From the NCBI GenBank assembly GCA_913054455.1, contig CAJXIL010000006.1, forward strand, positions 1-50,846: a stretch of DNA of 50,846 nucleotides, in the 5' to 3' direction. The notes under the pieces were generated by a model. The model saw nothing but the letters and a program-made list of their open reading frames with translations, was not told the origin of the DNA and made no database searches. Below, one piece after another: positions 25,966 through 34,943 of this stretch (position 1 is its first letter; every line of letters starts with the position of its first letter). The position numbers and the translations under genes are program-made. Source of the stretch: an uncultured Roseobacter sp. GTDB taxonomy: Bacteria > Pseudomonadota > Alphaproteobacteria > Rhodobacterales > Rhodobacteraceae.

Positions 25966-26551
25966 CTGCTAATGTCTTTCTGATTTGCTCCAGAATTTCG
26001 CTCACCTGCGCCTCCGCATGATCCAGCGTATCCGTTTCGATAATGAAATCAGAGCGGGCGCATTTTTCATCAATCGGCATTTGTTTTGCCAGGATTTGCT
26101 CAAACTGGGCTTCACTCATGGTGCCGCGGTCCAATACCCGCGCGCGCTGTGTCACTGCGTCAACCCGGACGCAGGCCACAGCATCCATTGCAGCCTCACC
26201 CCCGGTTTCAAACAGTAGAGGAATATCAAAAACCAGGATATCGCTGGTGGCGCCATCGCGAAAACTCTGGCGATCTGCCGCCAGCAAGGGATGCACAATC
26301 ACTTCGAGCTGCCCAAAGGCTGCGGGATCTTTGGCAAGGATCTGTTTCAGAACCTCACGGCTAACGGCACCGTCAACAATGGCAGTGGGAAAAGCCGCCT
26401 GCATCGGAGCAACAGCCGTTCCCCCAACTGCATAAAGCCGATGCACAGCGGCATCCGCATCCCAGACCGCGCAACCCATCTGAGCAAACAGACCGGCCGT
26501 GGTGCTTTTGCCCATACCAATGGATCCGGTCAGCCCAAGATGAAATGTCAT
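25958..26551 (-). CDS. coaE: Dephospho-CoA kinase
   Basis: The last step of CoA synthesis, phosphorylating dephospho-CoA. In the 197 residues the P-loop GSIGMGKST is at 9-17, followed by DADAAVHRLY and the lid region (RARVLDRGTMSEAQFEQIL). The start at 26551 overlaps the aroE stop (ATGA); an upstream frame start at 26605 would add 18 residues lying within aroE. All motifs are intact. Confidence 0.94.
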   Translation of the reverse strand: MTFHLGLTGSIGMGKSTTAGLFAQMGCAVWDADAAVHRLYAVGGTAVAPMQAAFPTAIVDGAVSREVLKQILAKDPAAFGQLEVIVHPLLAADRQSFRDGATSDILVFDIPLLFETGGEAAMDAVACVRVDAVTQRARVLDRGTMSEAQFEQILAKQMPIDEKCARSDFIIETDTLDHAEAQVSEILEQIRKTLADA

Positions 26552-27381
26552 CGCAGAGCCGCCGCCCGTGTCGCGGTATCCACATCCGGGCGCTGACCGA
26601 ACCAACGTTCAAAGCCTGGCACCGCCTGATGCAACAACATGCCAAGGCCATCAACCACCGTGCAGCCCACTTCTTCGGCGGTTTGCAACAGATCCGTTTT
26701 GAGTGGGGAATAGATTAGATCGGTGACAACCATATTTGGCTTTAGCCCATCCAATGGCACCCGCAGACGCGGTTTTCCAACCATCCCAAGCGAGGTGGTG
26801 TTGACCACCAGAGCTGCGTCTTCGATAATATTGCCAGCCAAGACCCAATCAACCACTTGAATACGCTTACCAAATTCTTTCTGAAGCTGTTCAGCCCGTT
26901 CGCGCGTGCGATTGGTCAGCAGGATCTCCGGAACGCCGGCCTCAATCAAAGAGGCCACAACCGCGCGACAGGCACCACCTGCGCCAAGAACCGCTGCGGG
27001 ACCGCTATCCGGCGCCCAATCCGGAGCACCCTGCTGCAGGTTGGTGATGAACCCGTATCCATCTGTGTTATCCGCCAAGATACTGCCGTCGCTGCGAAAG
27101 ATAATTGTATTGGCTGCGCCCATCAATTTGGCCCGGTCCGTTACCTTGTCAGCGATCTTCATTACGGCTTCTTTGTGCGGGATAGTGACATTGACCCCAA
27201 CAAACCCGGCCTTTGGCAAGGTTCGGATCACGGTCTCCAGGTCCTCGGGCTCCACATGCATCGGCACGTAATGCCCCGCAATGCCGTGGGTCTTGAGCCA
27301 ATGTGTCTGCAACTGCGGCGATTTCGAATGCGCCACCGGACAGCCGATCACGCCGGCAAGAGGGATCTTTTTATCACTCAT
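26548..27381 (-). CDS. aroE: Shikimate 5-dehydrogenase
   Basis: NADP-dependent reduction of 3-dehydroshikimate to shikimate in aromatic amino-acid synthesis, 277 residues. The substrate domain has HSKSPQLQTHWL and NVTIPHKEAV with the catalytic Lys. The cofactor domain has the GAGGACRAVV nucleotide fold and LTNRTRERAEQL. It overlaps maf by four bases and coaE by four bases. Confidence 0.95.
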   Translation of the reverse strand: MSDKKIPLAGVIGCPVAHSKSPQLQTHWLKTHGIAGHYVPMHVEPEDLETVIRTLPKAGFVGVNVTIPHKEAVMKIADKVTDRAKLMGAANTIIFRSDGSILADNTDGYGFITNLQQGAPDWAPDSGPAAVLGAGGACRAVVASLIEAGVPEILLTNRTRERAEQLQKEFGKRIQVVDWVLAGNIIEDAALVVNTTSLGMVGKPRLRVPLDGLKPNMVVTDLIYSPLKTDLLQTAEEVGCTVVDGLGMLLHQAVPGFERWFGQRPDVDTATRAAALR

Positions 27382-27977
27382 TGATCAATTACACCCTGTA
27401 GTCCCAGATAGTTGAGCAGTTCCACCAGAGGTAGTCCCAGAACATTAAAGTAACTCCCTTCAATGTTAGAAAACAAGCGTACGCCTTCTTCTTCCAGCTT
27501 ATAGGCCCCAACTGCGTGCTGAATACTGTGCCAGTTGCGCGACACATAAGAAGACAGGTAGCCATCCGAACACTCCCGCATACGTAAACGGACCTGGCCC
27601 ACATGACGCCAGATTGGTTCCCCATCGCGGTAGATTACCGCAGCTGACAATAACATATGTCGTTTTCCACGCATCGCGCTAAGCTGCGCCAGGGCTTCTT
27701 CTTCGCTTTTTGGCTTTGACAGCAGCGTGCCCTCAAAATCCAGCACCTGATCACAGCCCAGAACCAACGGTCCGGGGTTCTTCATGCTTACCTTGCGCGC
27801 CTTTGCTTCGGCCAGGGCATCGGCAATATCACGTGGGTTGGCGTCCTCAACCAAGAGTGCTGCTTTGATTGCCTCTTCATCAACGCGCGCGACTTGAACC
27901 TCAAAGGGCACCCCGGCCTGACGCAGCAGCTGCGCACGGATTTCAGAACCGGAGGCCAGCAGGATGTGGGCAGACAT
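27378..27977 (-). CDS. maf: Maf-family nucleotide pyrophosphatase
   Basis: A house-cleaning NTP pyrophosphatase that removes non-canonical or methylated nucleotides, 199 residues. The nucleotide-binding start LLASGSEIRAQLLRQAG and the catalytic acidic motif VLGCDQVLDFEG are present. It is the first gene of the leftward operon next to the predicted origin, and a DnaA box overlaps its start codon. In Caulobacter a gene of the RP001/DUF299 type lies between the origin and maf; it is absent here. Confidence 0.92.
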   Translation of the reverse strand: MSAHILLASGSEIRAQLLRQAGVPFEVQVARVDEEAIKAALLVEDANPRDIADALAEAKARKVSMKNPGPLVLGCDQVLDFEGTLLSKPKSEEEALAQLSAMRGKRHMLLSAAVIYRDGEPIWRHVGQVRLRMRECSDGYLSSYVSRNWHSIQHAVGAYKLEEEGVRLFSNIEGSYFNVLGLPLVELLNYLGLQGVIDQ

Positions 27978-27985
27978 GTGGAAAA
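27977..27985 (-). promoter_or_regulatory. DnaA box (exact consensus) at the maf start
   Basis: The minus strand reads TTTTCCACA, an exact match to TTWTNCACA. It lies at the left edge of the predicted origin and overlaps the maf start codon. Confidence 0.5.
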
Positions 27986-28157
27986 CCCCATGGAAAAGAC
28001 GCGCAAGTTTCTAGGATGGTTTGTATGGTTTTCCGCGCTTTTGGCAAGTGCACAGGGAAAACCCAAATTCCACGAAAGGATCCGCTGATTCCTCCGCCGG
28101 GGATTGGGATAACTCGTGAAACCGGGATATCTGAGATCTCCTCGATTCCTCCAAAGG

Positions 28158-28166
28158 TTATCCCCA
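28158..28166 (+). promoter_or_regulatory. DnaA-box-like nonamer in oriC
   Basis: TTATCCCCA, one mismatch from TTATCCACA. It forms an inverted pair with the copy at 28268-28276, with the CtrA box between them. Confidence 0.45.
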
Positions 28167-28178
28167 GAGTAATCTAGG

Positions 28179-28193
28179 TTAACAGAAGGTTAA
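28179..28193. promoter_or_regulatory. CtrA box within the predicted origin
   Basis: TTAA-CAGAAGG-TTAA, exact full CtrA site. Further TTAA tetramers follow at 28200, 28206 and 28215 (the last as TTAACCA, a good half-site). Phosphorylated CtrA blocks initiation at the Caulobacter origin through such sites. Confidence 0.55.
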
Positions 28194-28267
28194 TTTCCCT
28201 TAATTTTAAAGGCGTTAACCAAGGTGTCACCAATGTGGCAAGATTTGGGCAGGTAGTCTATCCACCA

Positions 28268-28276
28268 TGGGGATAA
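28268..28276 (-). promoter_or_regulatory. DnaA-box-like nonamer in oriC, inverted copy
   Basis: The minus strand reads TTATCCCCA, identical to the nonamer at 28158 in opposite orientation. CTATCCACC (28258-28266) lies directly to its left, so two candidate boxes abut here. Confidence 0.45.
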
Positions 28277-28389
28277 GGCGGTGAAAGACTAAATAATCCA
28301 CTGAAATCCTTGTCCCTACAAAAACATCATCCTTTAAATCTTTCTTTATTATTATAAGGGTGGTTCACCTGAGCCTAAGCGAGAGACCG

Positions 28390-28845
28390 ATGGACCTGAT
28401 AGACTGGATGTTCACCCTCTACCCATATGCGAAATCCCTACACATTATGGCGGTGCTCAGCTGGATGGCGGGTCTCTTCTATCTGCCACGGCTGTTTGTA
28501 TATCACGTGGAGCAGGCAGAGAAGGTTCCTGAAAGCCTGCCGATCTTTGTCACCATGGAAGACAAACTGCATCGTTTGATCATGCGCCCAGCAATGATGG
28601 CAACATGGGGGGCAGGGTTGTTCATGGTGGCGACCCCTGGAATAGTTGACTGGAGCGCCCTGTGGCCCTGGAGCAAGGCTCTGGCAGTCGTTGGCATGAC
28701 CTGGTTCCACTATTGGCTTTTGATGCGTCAGCGGGACTTTGCAGCCGGGGAAAATCAAATTACTGGCCGACGTTATCGGATGATGAACGAAGTCCCGACA
28801 CTGTTGATGGTGGTCATAGTGGTCTCGGTAATCTTCAAGTTCTGA
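28390..28845 (+). CDS. hemJ: Protoporphyrinogen IX oxidase HemJ
   Basis: An integral membrane, heme-containing enzyme of heme synthesis, found in alphaproteobacteria in place of HemG/HemY. The 151 residues make four membrane helices. The conserved H18 in SLHIMAVLSWMAGLFYLPR and the later KLHRLIMRPAMM and RRYRMMNEVPTLLMV are family marks. The start at 28390 has GAGAG upstream; the frame extends 10 codons further without a good site. It is the first gene of the rightward origin-proximal set. Confidence 0.92.
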   Translation: MDLIDWMFTLYPYAKSLHIMAVLSWMAGLFYLPRLFVYHVEQAEKVPESLPIFVTMEDKLHRLIMRPAMMATWGAGLFMVATPGIVDWSALWPWSKALAVVGMTWFHYWLLMRQRDFAAGENQITGRRYRMMNEVPTLLMVVIVVSVIFKF

Positions 28846-28910
28846 TGGCTTTAGGTCACTGACAGGCTCAGGGAGCCTAGAGAGCGGCTGTAGGTGGCTC
28901 AGGGGAGTGT

Positions 28911-28939
28911 TTGACTTAAGCCGCCTCACCCCCTATGTA
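28911..28939 (+). promoter_or_regulatory. Candidate promoter of rho
   Basis: TTGACT, exactly 17 bases, TATGTA, in the 187-base gap between hemJ and rho. The -35 is strong and the -10 moderate. It leaves a leader of about 90 bases, which would suit the usual autoregulation of rho. Confidence 0.4.
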
Positions 28940-29032
28940 TGGCGCCCAACAGGCCCGTCCGGGCACTCGTGTTCTCCGAACTTGATAATAGCAGCTCTCC
29001 CCAAATAGCCGGGGCAAAAAGGCCATATATTG

Positions 29033-30304
29033 ATGACCGTCGAATCCCTCAATCTTTCTGATCTCAAGGCGCAAAGCCCCAAGAACCTTCTGTCTATGGC
29101 CGAAGAGTTGGAGATCGAAAACGCCTCGACCATGCGCAAGGGCGAGATGATGTTCCAGATCCTGCGTGAACGCGCGGATGAGGGATGGGAAATCGGCGGT
29201 GATGGCGTGTTGGAAGTGCTGCAGGATGGATTCGGTTTTCTGCGCTCGCCAGAGGCCAACTACCTACCAGGCCCGGATGATATTTATGTTTCGCCCGAAA
29301 TGATCCGCAAGCACTCGCTGCGCACCGGTGACACCATCGAAGGCCAAATCAAGGCACCGCTGGAGGCAGAACGCTATTTTGCCATGACCAGCGTCACCAA
29401 GATCAACTTTGAAGATCCTGAAAAAGCACGTCACAAGATTGCCTTTGACAACCTCACGCCGCTCTACCCGGATGAGCGTCTGAAGATGGAAGTCGAAGAT
29501 CCAACGCTGAAAGACCGTTCAGCCCGTGTGATCGACCTGGTTGCGCCAATAGGCAAAGGCCAACGTTCGCTGATCGTGGCACCACCACGTACCGGTAAGA
29601 CGATGATTTTGCAGAATATTGCCAACTCGATCGAGCAGAATCACCCAGAGTGCTATCTGATCGTCCTACTGATTGACGAACGCCCTGAGGAAGTCACCGA
29701 TATGCAGCGCTCGGTCAAGGGCGAGGTCGTCTCTTCCACCTTTGACGAGCCCGCAACCCGCCACGTAGCGGTGTCTGAAATGGTCATTGAGAAAGCCAAG
29801 CGTCTGGTAGAGCATAAGCGAGATGTTGTCATCCTTCTTGATTCGATCACAAGACTTGGTAGAGCCTTCAACACAGTTGTGCCTTCTTCCGGCAAGGTTC
29901 TGACCGGTGGTGTGGATGCTAATGCCCTGCAACGACCTAAGCGTTTCTTTGGTGCTGCGCGGAATATCGAAGAGGGTGGTTCGCTCACCATTATCGCCAC
30001 CGCATTGATTGATACCGGCAGCCGCATGGATGAGGTTATCTTTGAAGAATTCAAAGGTACTGGTAACTCCGAACTGGTTCTGGATCGTAAGATCGCCGAC
30101 AAACGGGTCTATCCTGCCATCGACATTCTCAAATCCGGCACCCGGAAAGAAGAGTTGTTGGTGGACAAGGGTGATTTGGCTAAAACCTTTGTCCTGCGCC
30201 GTATCCTAAACCCGATGGGTACCACAGATGCGGTCGAGTTCCTGCTGGGCAAGTTGAAACAAACCAAATCCAATTCGGATTTCTTTGACTCAATGAACAC
30301 CTAA
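29033..30304 (+). CDS. rho: Transcription termination factor Rho
   Basis: A hexameric RNA helicase that ends transcription at Rho-dependent sites, 423 residues. The N-terminal RNA-binding domain starts [20 protein letters not shown] and has the cold-shock-like [16 protein letters not shown]. The ATPase has [10 protein letters not shown] (Walker A), the Walker [14 protein letters not shown], and the Q/R loops near [23 protein letters not shown] one codon upstream is in frame, but the ATG at 29033 is preferred. Confidence 0.96.
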   Translation: MTVESLNLSDLKAQSPKNLLSMAEELEIENASTMRKGEMMFQILRERADEGWEIGGDGVLEVLQDGFGFLRSPEANYLPGPDDIYVSPEMIRKHSLRTGDTIEGQIKAPLEAERYFAMTSVTKINFEDPEKARHKIAFDNLTPLYPDERLKMEVEDPTLKDRSARVIDLVAPIGKGQRSLIVAPPRTGKTMILQNIANSIEQNHPECYLIVLLIDERPEEVTDMQRSVKGEVVSSTFDEPATRHVAVSEMVIEKAKRLVEHKRDVVILLDSITRLGRAFNTVVPSSGKVLTGGVDANALQRPKRFFGAARNIEEGGSLTIIATALIDTGSRMDEVIFEEFKGTGNSELVLDRKIADKRVYPAIDILKSGTRKEELLVDKGDLAKTFVLRRILNPMGTTDAVEFLLGKLKQTKSNSDFFDSMNT

Positions 30305-30336
30305 AGCGCAAAGGCCAGTTAAAGAGGAAGGCCAAG

Positions 30337-31623
30337 ATGGATACGATCTTTGCACTGGCCTCCGCGCAGGGGAAGGCTGGGGTTTCAGTTATTCGCATTT
30401 CTGGCCCTAGTGCACTGGATGCAGCGAATCAGATTTGCGATCACCCGCTTCCCGCAAAGGGGCGCGGGTTGCGCTGTCTTATGGATCTTGATGGTGGTCA
30501 TCTAGATGAGGCCTTGGTGTTGAGCTTTCTCGCGCCGGCGAGCTTTACAGGTGAAAATATTGTTGAATTTCAGGTGCATGGTAGCACGGCGGTAGTTTCC
30601 GCGGTTTTGAACCGTCTGAGCAAAAGCCCTGATCTGCGTCTTGCAGATCCAGGTGAATTTACTCGTCGCGCACTGGAAAATGGCAAGCTTGACTTGGCCC
30701 AGGTGGAAGCGCTGGCAGATCTGATTGATGCGGAGACTGAAGCGCAGAGAAAACAGGCTCAGGTGGTTCTGTCTGGTGGTCTGGGGCAGTTGGCCGAAAG
30801 ATGGCGGGTGGATCTCATACGAGCGGCCTCTTTGATTGAGGTGACTATAGATTTTGCTGATGAAGACGTCCCTGTTGATGTTACTCCTGAGGTGACAACC
30901 CTTCTGAACTCTGTGGCACAGGATTTGGAAGCAGAGACAAAGGGCGTCAAAATTGCTGAGCGCATTCGCGACGGTTTTGAAGTTGCGATCATTGGTGCGC
31001 CGAATGTGGGAAAATCCACTCTTCTAAATATGCTTGCAGGCCGTGAGGCGGCCATCACGTCAGAATATGCCGGCACGACACGTGATGTGATTGAGGTCCG
31101 GATGGATTTGGCTGGTTTGCCCGTCACACTCTTGGATACCGCCGGCCTACGGGATACCGATGATCATGTTGAGGGTATCGGTATTGAGCTGGCGCGCAAG
31201 CGCGCAGAACAAGCAGATCTGCGGGTTTTCTTAGTTGAGCCAAACGAAGAAATTGATCTTGAAATGAAGCCCGGTGATATCCGGCTGCAGCCAAAAGCGG
31301 ACAGGCGGGAGAACTCCGAAGGATCCATTTCGGGTAAAACAGGGCAGGGTGTTGACCGCCTGGTGACCCATATTTCCGATACGCTCAAGGATCGGTCCAC
31401 ACAGGTCGGTGTAGCGACCCGTGCCCGCCATCGGGAAATGATGCTGGCAGCTTTGCATAGTTTGACTGAAGCACAGTTGGTCTTGAAACGGGGCGCGGAG
31501 TTCTATGAAATAGCAGCTGAAGATATTCGGTCAGCTGTCCGGTCGCTGGAGATGTTGGTGGGCCGAGTAGGTGTTGAAAATCTCTTAGATGAGATCTTCT
31601 CCAGTTTCTGTCTTGGAAAATAG
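30337..31623 (+). CDS. mnmE: tRNA modification GTPase MnmE
   Basis: With MnmG it makes the 5-carboxymethylaminomethyl group on wobble U34 of certain tRNAs. The 428-residue protein has an N-terminal tetrahydrofolate domain, a G domain and the C-terminal FCLGK. G1 is GAPNVGKS (220-227) and G3 DTAG (267-270). The G4 motif, normally NKxD, reads PKAD (319-322), losing the Asn that reads guanine, and the loop between G3 and G4 is short. The variant may be lineage-typical. The GC content falls from here through parA. Confidence 0.94.
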   Translation: MDTIFALASAQGKAGVSVIRISGPSALDAANQICDHPLPAKGRGLRCLMDLDGGHLDEALVLSFLAPASFTGENIVEFQVHGSTAVVSAVLNRLSKSPDLRLADPGEFTRRALENGKLDLAQVEALADLIDAETEAQRKQAQVVLSGGLGQLAERWRVDLIRAASLIEVTIDFADEDVPVDVTPEVTTLLNSVAQDLEAETKGVKIAERIRDGFEVAIIGAPNVGKSTLLNMLAGREAAITSEYAGTTRDVIEVRMDLAGLPVTLLDTAGLRDTDDHVEGIGIELARKRAEQADLRVFLVEPNEEIDLEMKPGDIRLQPKADRRENSEGSISGKTGQGVDRLVTHISDTLKDRSTQVGVATRARHREMMLAALHSLTEAQLVLKRGAEFYEIAAEDIRSAVRSLEMLVGRVGVENLLDEIFSSFCLGK

Positions 31624-31626
31624 GGA

Positions 31627-33510
31627 GTGTTTCACGTGAAACATTCAGATTTTGACGTAGTTGTCATCGGTGGTGGACACGCTGGTACCGAGGCGGCTCA
31701 TGCGGCGGCACGCATGGGCGTTCGCGCAGCTCTGATTACTCTGACTCGTGACGGGATTGGCGTGATGTCTTGCAACCCAGCAATTGGTGGATTGGGAAAG
31801 GGGCATCTGGTTCGAGAAATTGATGCCATGGATGGTGTCATGGGCCAGGTCGCTGATCTCGCCGGCATCCAGTTTCGCCTCCTAAACCGCCGAAAGGGTC
31901 CAGCAGTGCAGGGCCCTCGCGCCCAATCAGACCGTGGAATTTACCGACGGGAGATGTTGAAGCGCACTGAAGCGCAGGAAAACCTTGAGATTGTTGAGGG
32001 TGAGGCAACCGACTTTTTGATGCAGGGCAATGCTGTGCAAGGTGTGGTCCTAGCCGATGGAAGTAAAATTCGCAGTAGATTTGTGATCCTGACTACGGGC
32101 ACCTTCCTACGCGGGGTAATCCATATTGGTGATGTGTCAAAACCAGGCGGGAGAATGGGTGATCGTCCCTCGGTAAAGTTAGCGGAGCGGCTAGACAGTT
32201 TTGAATTTCCTATGGGACGGCTAAAAACAGGCACTCCGCCGCGTCTAGACGGCCGTACAATCAACTGGGATATCCTAGAAGGACAGCCCGGAGATGAGGA
32301 TCCAACGTTCTTTTCCTTTATGACAAAGGGCTTGTCCGCAAAGCAGGTGACCTGCGGTATCACTCATACCAATGAAAAAACTCATGAGATCATACGGGAT
32401 AACCTGTCCCGTTCCGCCATGTATGGTGGGCATATTGATGGCGTCGGTCCCAGGTATTGTCCGTCAATTGAGGACAAAATCGTTAGATTTGCTGATAAGA
32501 CCTCTCATCAGATCTTTCTAGAACCCGAAGGTGCTACAGATCATACGGTTTATCCCAACGGGATTTCTACCAGCCTGCCGGTGGATGTACAGCAGGACTA
32601 TGTGCGGTCAATTGTTGGATTGGAAAAAGCAGAGATTTTGCAACCAGGCTATGCGATTGAATACGACTACATCGACCCTCGTGCCCTCTCCTTGGACCTG
32701 TCGCTAAAAGATGTCCCTGGCCTATACTTGGCTGGTCAGATTAATGGCACCACGGGGTATGAAGAGGCAGCGGCCCAAGGGCTGGTGGCGGGATTGAGCG
32801 CAGCTGCCAAATGTCGTGAGCAGGAATCGGTGTTGTTCGGCCGGTCAAACAGCTATATCGGTGTAATGGTCGACGACCTGACAACACATGGTGTGACCGA
32901 GCCCTATCGTATGTTTACATCCCGTGCTGAGTTCCGGTTGTCGCTGCGGGCTGACAACGCAGATCAGCGCCTTACACCCCTGGCGATCGCGGCCGGGTGT
33001 ATCTCTGAACAGCGGAAAACCGACTTTACTGCAAAGATGGAGCGTCTTGAAGAGATCAAGTCCAAGATGGAAACCTCTGTTTTTACACCAAAGCAGATCT
33101 CTGAGTCCGGAATATATGTGAACCAAGACGGGAACAAACGGACGGGGTTTGAGGTGTTGGCCTTTCCTGATGTACGTTTCGAGGACTTGATAGCTCTAAT
33201 CCCGGAATGCGAGCTGGCTGACACTGTTGTACGTCGTCAGTTGGAGCGGGATGCGCTATATGTCCACTACATCGCGCGGCAAGAAAAGGAAATTGCGGCA
33301 GTTAAGCGGGACGAGGGGTATGTGATTCCGTCGGAGTTTGACTATGCCTCGATTGATGGACTTTCTGCCGAGTTGCAACAAAAACTGACTATCGCACGGC
33401 CGGAAACGCTCGCTAAGGCGAGCCGAATAAATGGGATGACGCCAGCCGGATTGGCCTTGGTGCTGGCTAGGTTAAGGAAGAACACCCGGTCACAGGAGAA
33501 AGCGGGATGA
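31627..33510 (+). CDS. mnmG: tRNA uridine 5-carboxymethylaminomethyl modification enzyme MnmG (GidA)
   Basis: The FAD-dependent partner of MnmE, 627 residues. The FAD-binding motif [10 protein letters not shown] is at 15-24; [29 protein letters not shown] and [12 protein letters not shown] follow, and the C-terminus has the helical domain that binds MnmE. The start is GTG at 31627, read with FHVKH; a second GTG at 31636 is possible. A perfect parS site covers codons 1-6, so ParB would sit on the start region. Confidence 0.95.
   Translation: MFHVKHSDFDVVVIGGGHAGTEAAHAAARMGVRAALITLTRDGIGVMSCNPAIGGLGKGHLVREIDAMDGVMGQVADLAGIQFRLLNRRKGPAVQGPRAQSDRGIYRREMLKRTEAQENLEIVEGEATDFLMQGNAVQGVVLADGSKIRSRFVILTTGTFLRGVIHIGDVSKPGGRMGDRPSVKLAERLDSFEFPMGRLKTGTPPRLDGRTINWDILEGQPGDEDPTFFSFMTKGLSAKQVTCGITHTNEKTHEIIRDNLSRSAMYGGHIDGVGPRYCPSIEDKIVRFADKTSHQIFLEPEGATDHTVYPNGISTSLPVDVQQDYVRSIVGLEKAEILQPGYAIEYDYIDPRALSLDLSLKDVPGLYLAGQINGTTGYEEAAAQGLVAGLSAAAKCREQESVLFGRSNSYIGVMVDDLTTHGVTEPYRMFTSRAEFRLSLRADNADQRLTPLAIAAGCISEQRKTDFTAKMERLEEIKSKMETSVFTPKQISESGIYVNQDGNKRTGFEVLAFPDVRFEDLIALIPECELADTVVRRQLERDALYVHYIARQEKEIAAVKRDEGYVIPSEFDYASIDGLSAELQQKLTIARPETLAKASRINGMTPAGLALVLARLRKNTRSQEKAG
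31628..31643. promoter_or_regulatory. parS: parS centromere site 1 (mnmG start)
   Basis: TGTTTCACGTGAAACA, an exact 16-bp palindromic parS. It encodes part of the first residues FHVKH of MnmG. It lies 3.4 kb from the predicted origin and 2.5 kb from parA. Confidence 0.95.
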
Positions 33511-34127
33511 TCGGTAGGGCGCTGTTAGATCGGCTGGATGTTTCACGTGAAACAATAGATCGGCTGGAAAAGTTTGAAGAGGTTCTACTGAAGTGGAATC
33601 CGCGAATAAATCTAGTTTCTAAAAACAGTCTTGATGACCTCTGGAACAGGCATATCGTTGATTCGATCCAGGTCTTTACGTGTGTCGAAGATCCTGGATC
33701 TTCCTGGGTTGATATAGGCAGTGGTGGGGGCTTTCCCGGCATCGTAGTCGCGATTATGGCAGCAGAACACGCGCCCAAGACCAAAGTCACTTTGATAGAG
33801 AGTGACCAGCGGAAATCGGCCTTTTTGAGAACAGCTGCTCGCGAGTGTGGTGTAGCTATTAATGTCCTAAATCAGCGAATTGAACAGGCAGATCCTCAAA
33901 ATGCAGACGTGCTTTCTGCACGCGCTGTCGCTGATTTAGATGCTTTGCTCGATTTTTCTGAGCAACATCTCGCTGAAAGCGGCGTGGCGGTGTTTCCAAA
34001 AGGGGCAAGCTGGAAAAAAGAGGTGGATAAAGCTGCACAGAGATGGAGATTCGACGTTGAACCGATTACAAGTTTGACTGAGACTGAAGCAGTCATTCTG
34101 AAGATCAAGGGGGTCGCTCGTGCCTGA
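33507..34127 (+). CDS. rsmG: 16S rRNA (guanine-527 N7) methyltransferase RsmG (GidB)
   Basis: SAM-dependent methylation of G527 in 16S rRNA, 206 residues. The SAM-binding [32 protein letters not shown]-type substrate region and the [13 protein letters not shown] motif are present. It overlaps mnmG (ATGA) and parA (eight bases). A second parS lies in its codons 11-16 (DVSRET). Loss of this gene in other bacteria gives low-level streptomycin resistance. Confidence 0.95.
   Translation: MIGRALLDRLDVSRETIDRLEKFEEVLLKWNPRINLVSKNSLDDLWNRHIVDSIQVFTCVEDPGSSWVDIGSGGGFPGIVVAIMAAEHAPKTKVTLIESDQRKSAFLRTAARECGVAINVLNQRIEQADPQNADVLSARAVADLDALLDFSEQHLAESGVAVFPKGASWKKEVDKAAQRWRFDVEPITSLTETEAVILKIKGVARA
33539..33554. 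promoter_or_regulatory. parS: parS centromere site 2 (inside rsmG)
   Basis: TGTTTCACGTGAAACA, identical to site 1, 1.9 kb further right. It is read in frame as the end of Asp-Val-Ser-Arg-Glu-Thr of RsmG. Confidence 0.95.
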
Positions 34128-34929
34128 TTTATCCCGCCCAGATGGGCCTCGAATTATCGCGGTAGCAAATCAAAAGGGTGGGGTTGGCAAGACAACGACT
34201 GCAATTAACCTAGCGGCAGCTTTGGTAGAGACCGGGTTGCGGGTTTTGGTAGTGGATCTGGACCCACAGGGCAATGCATCTACTGGGCTAGGTATTGATA
34301 GCGCGGACAGGGATTCCACAACATATGATCTGCTCGTCGATGAAGCTCCACTAAATGAGGTGATTCGCACTACTGATATTGAGGACCTATGCGTAATTCC
34401 GGCAACCGTAGATCTGAGCTCCGCTGATATTGAGCTTTTTGCCAATGAAAAGCGTAGCTTCTTGCTGCATGATGCACTGCGGCAAACGGCGATGGACGAG
34501 TACGATTGGGATTATGTGTTAATCGATTGTCCACCTTCTCTTAACCTTTTGACCGTGAATGCCATGGTGGCCTCTCATTCTGTGTTGATCCCTTTGCAAA
34601 GTGAGTTCTTTGCCCTGGAAGGTGTGTCACAGTTGCTGCTGACCATTCGTGAGGTGCGCCAATCCGCCAACCCCGGTTTGCGGATTGAAGGGATCGTCCT
34701 CACCATGTTTGACCGGCGTAATAATCTGTCACAGCAAGTCGAGCAGGACGCTCGCGACAATCTGGGTGACCTGGTGTTCAAGACCAAAATACCCCGGAAT
34801 GTCCGGGTTAGCGAAGCGCCATCCTATGCTTTGCCGGTGCTCAACTATGATAGCAACTCACTGGGCGCGCGAGCCTACCGGGCTTTGGCGGAAGAGTTGA
34901 TATCAAATACCCAAACAATCGCGGCGTGA
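34120..34929 (+). CDS. parA: Chromosome partitioning ATPase ParA (Soj)
   Basis: A Walker-type ATPase that positions the ParB-parS complex, 269 residues. Deviant Walker A KGGVGKTT is at about 19-26, VVDLDPQGNAST follows, and VLIDCPPSLNLLTVNA is the Walker B region. The start is GTG at 34120, with AAGGGGG upstream and eight bases of overlap with rsmG. parB follows 14 bases after its stop. Confidence 0.96.
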   Translation: MPDLSRPDGPRIIAVANQKGGVGKTTTAINLAAALVETGLRVLVVDLDPQGNASTGLGIDSADRDSTTYDLLVDEAPLNEVIRTTDIEDLCVIPATVDLSSADIELFANEKRSFLLHDALRQTAMDEYDWDYVLIDCPPSLNLLTVNAMVASHSVLIPLQSEFFALEGVSQLLLTIREVRQSANPGLRIEGIVLTMFDRRNNLSQQVEQDARDNLGDLVFKTKIPRNVRVSEAPSYALPVLNYDSNSLGARAYRALAEELISNTQTIAA

Positions 34930-34943
34930 GAGCGGAGAAAAAA

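Larger units (their letters stand above)
27978..28389. other. oriC: Predicted chromosomal replication origin (oriC)
   Basis: This 412-base gene-free interval is the longest in the window. It holds an exact DnaA box at the left edge, TTATCCCCA (one mismatch) at 28158 on the plus strand and 28268 on the minus strand, weaker boxes at 28104, 28234, 28258 and 28294, a perfect CtrA box at 28179 among five TTAA tetramers, two GANTC (CcrM) sites at 28087 and 28144, and an AT-rich tract at about 28303-28358. Genes diverge on both sides. Its place beside maf and left of hemJ-rho-mnmE-mnmG-rsmG-parAB matches the Caulobacter origin region. hemE, which flanks Caulobacter oriC, is absent here. Function is not proven from sequence. 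Confidence 0.75.

Noticed and set aside
28087-28152. Direct repeat GATTCCTCC (two copies) in the origin region as an iteron array
   Set aside because: Only two 9-base copies 57 bases apart; better explained as two GANTC sites with similar flanks.
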